Position numbers and translations under genes: made by a program. The notes under the pieces were generated by a model that saw nothing but the letters and a program-made list of their open reading frames with translations, did no database searches and was not told the DNA's origin. Below are positions 50,101 to 59,700 of a stretch of DNA of 64,000 nucleotides, piece by piece. Location of the stretch: assembly GCA_916700875.1 (NCBI GenBank), contig CAKAKS010000013.1:15124596-15188595 (forward strand). Direction: 5' to 3'. The stretch's first letter is position 1. Every line of letters begins with the position of its first letter. This DNA comes from Sebastes aleutianus. Its lineage: Eukaryota; Chordata; Actinopteri; Perciformes; Sebastidae.

Positions 50101-52518
50101 TCATAGAGCCGACAAAGTGACTCTAAACAGTTACATTACCTTGGAAAGTCACATTAACATAATTACAGCAGTAAATGTCATTTGAAACCAGATAATGAGT
50201 CGTTACTCAGTACTCACAGAGAAGATGCCCGTCATCTGAGTGTAAAACAAGCTAGTCATGCCAGCAAACATGACCAAACCCATGAGCGCCGAGACTCGCA
50301 GCAGAGCCAGTTCATGGCGTGTTGTAAACATCTCCTGGCAGAAGAAAACAGAACGGCAACCCTTCGGTGTAAAATCCTCTTATTTTCATAATCTCAAAGC
50401 TCTATGTGTGATGACTTTTTCATGGTGAAATATTATATATATTTATGTATCAGATTCTTAGAGGATGAAAGCATTGAGCACTGTCACATAGCACTTTAAT
50501 ATAACTAAATAAATACTGCTACACGTGCATGTCTGAAATGTAGTCTGTAAGCTCTAAAAACATTCTTTATGTCAACTGAGGACATCATTCTAGCAGAATG
50601 TACCTGGTCTAGTCCCGTCAGCGGCTGGAAGTAATAGTACTGGCAGAAGTCCAGCACCAGGGTGTACAAACTGAGGACCTGGGCATAGAAACAGAGCTGC
50701 AGGAAGAGCCAGTGGTTGTCTTCTCCCACACAGTTATTGATCCTGGAAGGAAACAAACAGGATTTAAGATATTACCTTTTATCATTTTTGACAATTTTCA
50801 TGAAAAAAATAAAATGTTTTCCCAGAACTATATTCGCAACGAGCTATTCCATTTTGTTGTTTTTCTATTTATTTATACTTTTCAACACTGTTTTGTGTCT
50901 GATATGTAAGGCAAGACCTTCACAAGTGTGTGTATCCTTACCAAGGACAGTGGTGGTCCATTCTGCGTACACAATGTCCACAACGGCTGCAGTGGTGGGA
51001 CCTTTTGGGTCTCATTAAGTTGCACTTATTGCACAACTCCCATTGCTCTCGCTCTGTGACATAAAAACAAGTTGTTTATTGGTTATTACTGGTAGTGTTG
51101 TATTATTCTAGTATTGGTAGCAGACATAGTGACACAGTAATAACATATTGTTTGTACTTTGGTCTAAAGACCGAAGGGAAATGTATTAGCTGATAGCGAT
51201 GCAATAAATGTGCTCCAGTTATGTAACATGAGGAGCAAAACAGGAGAATTAAAATGCTGTATTGACTATGTTTAATTATTTACAGTTATGAAGATTTATG
51301 GATAAACAGTTAAATGTGCACAATCTGACAAACTGGATTCTGGATCCATACCGGAGTGAGGTATGTGGGGGTCCACAGGAAGACGGCCGGGATCTGCTGT
51401 GGAAGCTCTGAATAGGGCCGCAAAGCAGAGTGCTGATGCTATGTAATAACCTGAGGGAATACACAGTATTCAGTTCTACATGATGCTTAATATGTCACAA
51501 TACAGGATCAATAAGAAGGTTTTTCTTTGGAGTAATTCACATAATGCTCCGTGGGCTACAGAACTTCATGCTATTTTTGAAGAAGCTGAATTACAATTCA
51601 TGTATAGTAATAATTTATCACGCAGCATGAACACAATTAGAAGAAAGTTACTTGCTAGAGTTGAAGACAAATGGTCAAAAGATATATTGTTAAAACCAAA
51701 CTTCCGAACATATAATCAAATCAAGCACAATTATGGCACTGAATCTTATGTTCTGGCAAACTTATGAAGGAGTCAAAGGTCTTTAGTTGCACAGGTAAGA
51801 ACAGGAATCCTTCCTCTGGGCCTTGAAGTCGGTAGATTTAAAAACATCCAGGAGGACAACAGGTTGTGCGAGTTAGGAGAAGTTGAAAATGAATCACACT
51901 TTCTTTTGTATTGTCCATACTATGATGAGTTGCAAACTTCTATTATAAATGAAATATCTGTTCAAAATCCCAACATGTTTTGGTGCTCGGATGATGATAA
52001 AATGGAATGGCTTTAATTTGAATGCTTATAAGTTGGCTACATTCCTTCCTCAAGCTTGGAAAAAACATCAGGATGGTTTATTTGTCTAGTGTTATTTATA
52101 ATTTATACTGCTACTCTGGTTTCTGCCTTTGTCTTTTCTGTATTTTCTAAATAATGGTGTCCTGTAAGCCCGTTTGGGTTGGGCATATCATTTATGCATG
52201 ACATAATAATATAATCAAATCAAATCAAAATCAGCCTAGTAGTCAGGAATTCCAATGACTCATTTTCAGTGCTCTCTCCCCAACAGTTGAGAAATGCTAT
52301 TTTTAATCTCTCATATGTGTCAACAAAGAAATTCCTACAGTGGGATACCAATGATGATACTCACAAACGACTATGGCCCAAGGGATGTGTCCCTCATTGT
52401 AGTGTGGAAGCAGAACCAGTTTAGTGACAAAGAAAGTGTTGTAGAGCCAGATCCCAAACACCATGCTGATACACAGCCAGCCCATGGGGTCCACCACAAA
52501 GTGCAGTCGAAGCTTCAT
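47194..52518 (-). CDS. zdhhc21: zdhhc21, DHHC palmitoyltransferase (complete, 7 coding exons)
   Basis: Membrane enzyme of the Golgi/ER and cell surface that transfers palmitate from acyl-CoA to cysteines of substrate proteins; mammalian ZDHHC21 acts on endothelial and signalling proteins. Exons (minus strand): 52365-52518, 51352-51450, 50942-51053, 50604-50742, 50218-50334, 49541-49584, 47194-47326. All have AG/GT borders and matching phases; they sum to 798 nt, 265 codons plus stop, the length of human ZDHHC21. Start MKLRLHFVVDP; two N-terminal membrane segments; DPG at 71-73; cysteine-rich zinc domain from 92 (CNKC, HHCSRCGHC) to DHHC at 117-120 with C120 catalytic, then PWINNCVGEDNHW; two more membrane segments; C-terminus FRTHV. 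The TTxE position reads ALAE, keeping only the Glu. Confidence 0.97.
47386..49067 (-). mobile_element. Tc1-type DNA transposon with broken transposase
   Basis: Near-identical inverted repeats of about 240 bp (47388-47635 and 48815-49065) start CAGCGGGTAAAATAAG and end in its complement, flanked by TATA as expected for TA-target insertion. The minus strand between them codes for a Tc1-family transposase starting near 48630 (MMGKSKERSQDL). It is disrupted by a frameshift after about 15 codons, another near 48400, and a stop at KV* near 48151. The catalytic C-terminal frame 47604-48074 is open: QQDNDPKRTAK and NPIENLW give D-34-E spacing, and WPSQSPDLNP is present. It lies in the last zdhhc21 intron, same strand as the gene. 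Confidence 0.95.
47604..48630 (-). pseudogene. Tc1 transposase pseudogene
   Basis: The frame is in pieces: the N-terminal helix-turn-helix region (VPVNTVGAIIRKWEEHH) in one frame, the middle (HGLYARLPRKTPLLKKKH, then WSDESKV followed by a stop) in another, and the catalytic end from 48074 to the stop at 47604. The first catalytic Asp is within WSDES, the second in QQDND, and the Glu in NPIENLW, so the active-site residues survive although the reading frame does not. The element cannot make an intact protein. Confidence 0.9.
49078..49520. mobile_element. Teleost interspersed repeat (GCTTAGC family)
   Basis: Contains AGCCGGTTAGCTTAGCTTAGC near 49090 and, inverted, GCTAAGCTAAGCTAAGCGGC near 49408, followed by GAGAGTGGCATCGATC and CTCTCGGTAAGAAAGC. 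This is the familiar layout of a non-autonomous repeat common in percomorph fish. It directly abuts the Tc1 element, so the two fill nearly the whole last intron of zdhhc21. Confidence 0.8.
49851..49880. repeat. (CA)n microsatellite in zdhhc21 intron
   Basis: CACACA run between coding exons 5 and 6 of zdhhc21. Confidence 0.9.
51490..52235 (+). mobile_element. LINE fragment in zdhhc21 intron 1 (antisense)
   Basis: The plus strand encodes the C-terminal part of a non-LTR reverse-transcriptase ORF in two frames: 51480-51767 (RRKLLARVEDKWSKDI and similar), then RTGILPLGLEVGRF and a zinc-knuckle-like CELGEVENESHFLLYCPYY. After a stop comes a non-coding tail with GTAAGCCCGTTTGGGTTGGGC and a (TCAAA)n run at 52211-52230. 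It is a 5'-truncated copy inserted opposite to zdhhc21, leaving its splice sites intact. Confidence 0.82.
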
Positions 52519-53639
52519 GGCTGCTGGGACTCGGGGGGGGGAGGGGGAAACCTACAGTGGACCTAAACACACCGACACAGAAGCAAATCTCCATTTGATG
52601 ATTGGAAATAGATCTCCACATAACAGACAGCAACTGGCTGACTAAACATCCCCTGCTCTCTCTCTCTCACACATACAGTAATTGATCAAATTGATTTTAC
52701 TGTGATTGTTATATTACTTCTTTGCGTAAGCCTATGATACCATTATCACCAGTATTACCACTAGTGATATCGTGGTGTACAAATATGGAACACCAAAATA
52801 CATGTTTCATAATTATCATCACATTTAATTAATGATGTCTAATTATCTTTTGATATGTTTAGATATATTTTCTTTTCTTCTGTACTGTTTTTTGTATGTA
52901 TTTCATTGTTTTTATTGGATTGTTTTCCACTGTTTGGTTATTTTTTTCTGCACATTTTGTGTACTTCTTGTTGTTGTTTAACTTTTGTTGCATTTCTTGT
53001 TGTTTTTTTTTCATTGACTGGATTTTGTGCAGTTGTATATATGTGCAAATAAATAAATAAAATAGTTTGCATCACAAAGCTGTGATATTTTGCCTTAAAT
53101 ACTGTTATATGACAGTGAAAGTTATTATACATAGATGACTAGTCAAAAGCAAAATGATATGATTAAGATATCTGACATGTGCTGAGGAGGGTCATGTTTT
53201 TTTAAATTGGTCATGAGATGAAACCCAGGCCTACTTCTGCTATTCATGTGCCATAATCACAGGCTATAAAGCAGATCTGGGTCTAGATCTGGGTGTATAA
53301 ACAAGCCCAACCTGAACTACACTACAACACCTAACACATGTTTAACATTAGCATTATCTGCTAATCTAACCCAGTCTAGATTTGCATACCAACAGCCCTC
53401 ACAAACCTGCTAGTCTGCACTACAAACCCTGTTATTGCAACACGTCGGTGGCTCCATCATTCATACTGTACTACTGATAACACTGACAGCCAGGATGGGC
53501 TGGGCTCTCCTGTGTTAGCTCAGCTAGCATCAGCAGGCTAATCTGATTTAATTAACGTTATTAACACGTTCATATGTAAATGATGTCATTGATTGTGTTT
53601 AGCGTCAGTCAGGATTTCCTACGATAAAAGGAAAAGATA

Positions 53640-53790
53640 CATACTTTTTTTGTTTCTGTCCAATCCAGCGTAGGTGTCTGTGTCGCTACTTCCTCATCCG
53701 AGCCTCTGTGGGCTGGACAGGAGGACAGGACCGGAAGGGACAGGAGCGCTGGTCTGCGAACACATTTCCGGTTTACTTACAAAATAAAAC
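53640..53790 (-). promoter_or_regulatory. zdhhc21: Probable zdhhc21 promoter and 5' UTR exon
   Basis: On the minus strand a likely non-coding first exon ends at a donor GTATGTATC (from about 53645). Upstream lie two ETS-type CCGGAA sites: CCGGAAGGG at 53731-53739, and TTTCCGG at 53765-53771 on the opposite strand. No TATA box is seen, typical of a housekeeping promoter. The matching acceptor before the coding exon is ambiguous: TGTTTAG near 52563, or the C-rich tract ending GAG near 52530. Confidence 0.5.
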
Positions 53791-54402
53791 ACTTTTTAAT
53801 GGGACTATATTCTTGTGATTCATAAAACACATATATTTAATAATAACAAGTGTTTATTAATTTATAGTTTTATTAGTTGATTTAAAAGTATTTCAATTTA
53901 TTTTATATAAATAAATTACGAAGAACAACTAAAGGATTACAATAATATAATAATAAACTTTATTTCTAAAGCACTTTTCAAAAACAGGTTTACAAAGTGC
54001 TTCACAGACATAAAAACAGAAAACACATAATGCAATTACAAATTGTCAGAAAATTAATCAGCACCTTCATTTTTTTTCATCATTTACTTTTCAAGCAAAA
54101 AGGATCCCAATTCATTGCTTTCAGCTTCTCAATAAATAAACTATGGATTAATAGAATAGTTATTGTCAGTACTCATGTATGCAACATATATGCAATTATC
54201 TTACTACACCAATATGGGACATGCCCAAATATTTTTTTTAATTATGATTTCTGTTTTTCTTACTTTATTATTTACCTCTTTGAGTTTCCTTATGTTGCCT
54301 TTTTGTGATGTAATGGCTGCTGCAATAACACAATTTCCCATTAGGACTATTGATAATGTATAGTATCAAAGTACTTTATTGATTAATAATAAAATACTCT
54401 AT

Positions 54403-54479
<77 letters not shown>

Positions 54480-55300
54480 CATAGCTGTTTTGTTACTGGA
54501 GATTGCTCCAGATATCCAAATTCTTTATAGAAGAAATTTGACTCTTTTGGTGGGAGATGGTGAATACTGGGGCTCTGGTTTGAGTGTACACCCCTCAGGC
54601 TTTTATTTGAAGGACAACATTCAAATTTCCTTTTCTATCCTGGTTGTCTGCGTGAGCTTGACTCAGATCCTGTGGACAGGTGGGCGGTGGAGCGCAGTGC
54701 ACCAGCAGCAACAGGGAAAACAGTCTGCTGCCTCCTTCTGGTGAAAGATGAGTACTACATTTAGAGGCAGTCTGCTTCCTTCACTTCTGTGTTTTTTTTT
54801 TTTTTAAATGTATATTTTGATTATATTATATATATCATTTATATAATAATTAACGGTATATATTCTATTCTATTTCAATCGAATTTAATATATATATTTT
54901 TTTATTATTTCAAAATGACAGTATACACAGTAACAGCAGAAAACATTAAAAGCATTTACATAACAAAGAGCTGTGCCAAACATAAAAGGACAACAGAAAT
55001 GAAACAAAACCAACATAAAATAAAAATTAAAAAAAACAATAAAAATAAATAAATAAATAGATAATAATAAAAAAGACCATGCGAGAGTATGATAATAATT
55101 TCACTTAAAAAACTTTAAAGATATTGCATACATTCATGGTTTTCATAGCTTTTTTGTTTTGTGAGGAAGAAATTGTTGACAGATATAATTCCATTTCTTT
55201 CATAAATACAAAGAAATTAGGCTTTTTTCTGGGTAAATTTACACTTGTTAATGTGGAACTTCACGAGAATTAAAATTAAATTAATAAGAAAAAATGCATT
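53791..55300. other. AT-rich intergenic region between divergent zdhhc21 and plaa
   Basis: No gene seen. A fragment at about 53935-54035 (TTTATTTCTAAAGCACTTTTC then TACAAAGTGCTTCACAGA) belongs to a common fish repeat. 54399-54480 is a (TCTA)n array. 54785-55080 is A/T-rich low-complexity DNA. Confidence 0.65.
54399..54480. repeat. (TCTA)n microsatellite, about 20 units
   Basis: Tetranucleotide array with a single interruption, producing an artefactual Ile/Tyr/Leu/Ser frame. Confidence 0.97.
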
Positions 55301-55307
55301 ACTGTCT

Positions 55308-55577
55308 TTAGTCACTGTAATCATAGCAACCAAATATAATATTTCTATAGTACAGTGCAAAATCTGAGAAAATGTTAACAAGTATAAAATTATTTACATC
55401 TTTCCACAATTCACATGTAAAATTACAGGACCATAATAAATGAGAGTATGTTTCAGGATGTGATTCACAGAAGGAATAATTTACATCTATTTCACTCTTT
55501 AACTTTTGTAAGAAAAGTGAGATCTTATACTTGCACTTAAATTGAAGCGTTATTGACGTCACCGAGCTGTACGTCAA
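55308..55577 (-). mobile_element. LINE ORF2 C-terminal fragment
   Basis: The minus strand reads KCKYKISLFLQKLKSEID, then CESHPETYSHLLWSCNFTCELW, the zinc-binding block found at the C-terminus of L1-type reverse-transcriptase ORFs. The frame ends at 55308 and the remaining sequence to the left is AT-rich. Part of this fragment (55436-55560) is included in the tandem duplication that follows. Confidence 0.7.
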
Positions 55578-56572
55578 CGTCTGTTATGAACGTTGTCGTC
55601 ACTACCGCATTGCATTGTGGGATATCAATTCAATTCAATTCAATTTGCTTTATTTACTGTCAGGTGAACAATATTGCCAAAGCGTCAATTCAATAATACA
55701 TTTTAAAAAAAGAAAGAAAAAACCCCCCAAAAAAACAACATTTATATACATATATACAATTCGTTAAGCAAATTACAATATATAGATATTTAAAAAGAAC
55801 ATGCATGTAAATGGAAGAAAACAATAAAGAAGTAATTAATGTTTGTTGTGTCAATAAAACAAACAAACAAATAAAAAAAACAATAATATATTGCAATATC
55901 AAATGATAACTGTAAAAAAAAAAAAAAAAGGAAACATGAATAAATGAGAGCAAGTTTCATGATGTGATTCACAGAAGGAACAATTTACATCTATGTCACT
56001 CTTCAACTTTTGTAAGAAAAGTGAGATCTTATACTTACACTTAGATTGAAGCGTTATTGACGTCACCAAGTTGTACGTTAACGTCTGTTGTGAACGTTGT
56101 CGTCACTACCGCATTGCATTGTGGGATATCAATTCAATTCAATTCAATTTGCTTTATTTACTGTCACCTGACAGTAAATAAAGCAAATTGAATTTCTTTT
56201 TTAAAAATGTATTATTGAATTGACGCTTTGGCAATATTGTGCACAATATTGCCAAAGCGTCAATTCAATAATAAATTTAAAAAAAAGAAAGAAAAGAACA
56301 AAATAAAAACAAAAACATTTATATACATATATACAATTCGTTAAGCAAATTACAATATATAGATATTTAAAAAGAACATGCATGTAAATGGAAGAAAACA
56401 ATAAAGAAGTAATTAATGTGTGTTGTGTCAATAAAACAAACAAACAAATAAAAAACAATTAATAACAATATATTGCAATATCAAATGATAACTGTAAAAA
56501 AAAAAAAAAAAAGGAAACATGAATAAATGAGAGCAAGTTTCAGGATGTGATTTGCAGATGGAACAATTTATA
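55436..56572. repeat. Tandemly duplicated ~500-bp unit upstream of plaa
   Basis: Two long copies (about 55436-55938 and 55939-56520) and a short third start (56523-56572) share the order ATAAATGAGAG, GATGTGATTCACAGAAGG, GTAAGAAAAGTGAGATC, GTTATTGACGTCACC, ACCGCATTGCATTGTGGG, (AATTC)n, CAATATTGCCAAAGCGTC, a poly-A tract. The CRE-type TGACGTCA occurs at 55554-55561 and 56058-56065, exactly 504 bp apart. The second copy is longer because it contains two inverted duplications. Confidence 0.9.
56141..56273. repeat. Two adjacent perfect palindromes
   Basis: Arms 56141-56166 and 56169-56194 are exact reverse complements (26 bp each, CC between). Directly after, 56210-56273 is a single perfect 64-bp palindrome centred on GTGCAC. 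Both are made of sequence present only once, in forward orientation, in the first copy of the duplicated unit, so they are local fold-back duplications. Confidence 0.93.
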
Positions 56573-56618
56573 TTTATATTTATTTTGATATTGATTTGAA
56601 TGGGGAGTTCACTGACAC

Positions 56619-56680
56619 GACAGTGAGGTCATTCAACTTCCGCTGGCATGACTGTGAGGTCATTCAGCTTCCGCTAGCAT
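56619..56680 (+). promoter_or_regulatory. plaa: plaa promoter-proximal 31-bp tandem repeat
   Basis: Two head-to-tail 31-bp units (56619-56649 and 56650-56680) differ at only three positions. Each carries GTGAGGTCATTCA, containing a nuclear-receptor-like AGGTCA half site, and CTTCCGCT, an ETS-like core. They end 84 bp upstream of the plaa ATG. No TATA box is visible; the start of transcription probably lies in or just after this block. Confidence 0.6.
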
Positions 56681-56763
56681 TAGCGGCCGGTGTTTGTTGA
56701 CAGGCAACGCCGCTTTAGCATTAGCCTCTGCTGTGATAGTTCCACCGTGTGTTTCGGGGCAAA

Positions 56764-59700
56764 ATGGCTTCATCTAACTCATACAAACTCAGGTGCTCCA
56801 TCCCGGGCCACGAGATGGACGTGAGGGGACTCGCATCGGCTGATTTCCCAGAGGGATCCTTCGTGTCTGTGTCCAGAGACCGAACCGGAAGAGTCTGGGT
56901 ACCCAACTCAAGGTAGCTAGCAGTAGCATTAGCGTGCTACTCACTAACTCGTTGTGAGGGTTGGATAGGATTTATCTCAGTTTGTAGCTAAGTAAGTCAC
57001 ATGTCAGGAAAGGTGTGCTTACCGAGAGAAGAAGCAAGTCGAGTAACAACCCCAGTGAGGTTATCTACTAGTAATAAATGAGCTTATAGGTGGTAGCTAC
57101 GTTAGCTAACCAGCTGTTTGCTAACGTGCAGCTAGCTACTGAAATTAGCTTTGTCATTCATTCAACTCTCAATGTACACAGCGCGGATGATCGAGGACTT
57201 TGCTTGGTGTTATGCATTTTATCTGTCAGTTAATTTACTGACCTTTCTTGCAAGTGTTACCCACACTATTGTCAAACCACTTGTTCCCACATAAGTTCAC
57301 TTATTTGCTGTCTTTCTCCCCCTTGTCTTGACAGCCCAGACCAAGGCTTCACAGAGATGCACAGTATGTCTGGCCACTCCAATTTTGTATCCTGTGTATG
57401 CACCATCGCACCCAGTGAAACATATCCTCGAGGACTTATTGCCACAGGTGGAAATGATAATAACATATGTGTTTTCACACTGGACCAATCAAAGCCCATA
57501 TTCACTCTCACGGGTCACAAAAATACAGGTGAGTTACTTTTGCGTCACTCTCCACTCGTTATAATGTGCCCTTAAGGAGAACAAATCGTTACTCCAAGTC
57601 CTTTATCCCTTCTGCTGTTAAGCTGCTGAACACAGACCATACCCATTTTAAATGACTGTTATTTAGAGGAACTTTAAGATATGTTGTTCTCATATATTGT
57701 TTCTTATTTTTTGTTTTTTATTGCTATAATCCTATTTATATGGTTCTTATTGTAACTTGTCCCTCCAACTGCCCCATGCCTTTTAATATTTTTCCTTTGA
57801 CTTAACTAATTATTGGTTGTCTGTTATATGTATGGACTGGGAATGCTACAAATTAATTGCCCCCTTGGGGATGAATAAAGTTGTCTGAACTGAACTCCTA
57901 GGATAATTACTTTCTAATAAGTATCTGATTTGCTCTGCTGTTATTTGTCATTATGTCAAGATGCACGTTTGCAGTTTATCTGGTTGCAGCTTTTGTTTAA
58001 TGTTTAATCTCCACACAGTTTGCACTCTGTCTTCTGGGAAGTTTGGGACACTATTGAGTGGCTCCTGGGACACCACAGCCAAAGTGTGGCTCAATGAGAA
58101 GTGCATGATGACCTTGCAGGTACGCTGAAGCTTCTGTGATGTTAGGCAGTTTGTTAAATTGCTGACTGTGGTTGCACTTTTACAATATATCTTGACATTG
58201 ATTTCATCTATGCAACTGTAACAAGCACATATATTATAGGGCGGTGTGACGGAGTAAAATCTTTGCTTGTTAATTTTGCTACAGGGCCACACTGCAGCCG
58301 TGTGGGCAGTGATCATTTTACCCGAACAAGGCCTTATGCTGTCCGGATCAGCAGATAAGACCATAAAGCTCTGGAAAGCTGGCCGCTGTGAGAAGACGTA
58401 TGAAGGTGAGAATTTGCAGGTGGTTGACAGAAGTGAACACATTCTTTTTTTGTCTTTGTTTTTTTTATTAGATCTGTGTGAAAACAAAAGTGTGATTATG
58501 GCTGTTGATTAGTAGGATTGTTGACAAAGTTTTTGATTGCCGAACAGTTTCAAATTTGACCTCTGTTTGCATATCTGGTCCTAGTAAGCAGTTCACTCTC
58601 AATCTTTTTTACTTTTTGACTGCTTTTAGCCAACAAAATGTGTGGAGTAGGATGTCAATCAACAGTTGTGTCAGATCAAAAAAATTCAAATAGTAAATTT
58701 ATCATTCTTTGGTGGTAACTAAACATTATTTTGGAAAATAATTATAATCTATTCAGTCATAATAACTCAAAACATTTGTCTGGGGGTCCAGGGGCTTTGT
58801 GTTTAAAATCCATGATTACAACACAACCTGTTTTTCTTCCTTTTTAGGTCATGAGGACTGTGTAAGGGGTCTAGCAGTGATCAGCAACACAGAGTTCTTC
58901 TCTTGCAGCAATGACACAAGTATCAGGAGGTGGCTGGTGACAGGCGAATGTGTACAGGTCTATTACAGCCACACCAACTACATCTACAGCCTAGCTGTCT
59001 TCCCCAATAACCAAGGTGTGTTTTTTTGTGTTGATATTTAAAATGTCTATGACTGGGAGACTTTTAATGTCTGTGTAGCGAACCAGTCCGGTCCTTGGTC
59101 ATTTATTGAACCAGCATCCATTTGTTTTCCTGCTGTAAGATGGCAGCTGGCTCACCCTGACTTCATATACTGATGCTTTTTCCCCTAGATTTCATAAGCA
59201 CGGGAGAGGACAGGACTTTGAGGATATGGAGGCAGGGAGAGTGCACTCAGACCATCCGTCTGCCTGCCCAGTCTGTCTGGTGCTGTTGTATTCTACCTAA
59301 TGGTGATATAGCCATTGGGGCCAGGTAAGAACTGCATTCCTGCATTTATACAACATGATGGAGATTCTCAGATGAACATACAGTATGTAGTTTGTGTGGC
59401 TAACCCAGATGCTGCTCCTCTGCTCACAGTGATGGCATTATCCGCGTGTTCACGGAAGTTGAGGACCGCATGGCGAGCATAGAGGACCTGCAGGCTTTTG
59501 AGGATGAAATCTCCAAAACCACCATTGACCCCAAGACGGGCGACCTTGGGGACATCAAAATGGAGGACCTTCCTGGAAGGGAACACCTTGATGAGCCTGG
59601 TAAGAAAATAGACTGACATTTATTGTATCATGTTATATATATATATCACTGTATCTGGTGTTTCTGGTTCATACCTTACCAAGATAGCACAATTCAGTCT

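Noticed and set aside
55690..56458. Repeated Phe/Tyr-rich small hydrophobic proteins on the minus strand
   Set aside because: Both copies arise from the tandemly duplicated AT-rich unit; no homology to a protein and no conserved frame use.
57951..58487. 178-aa minus-strand frame
   Set aside because: Antisense to plaa exons 3 and 4; a shadow of the WD40-coding sequence and introns.
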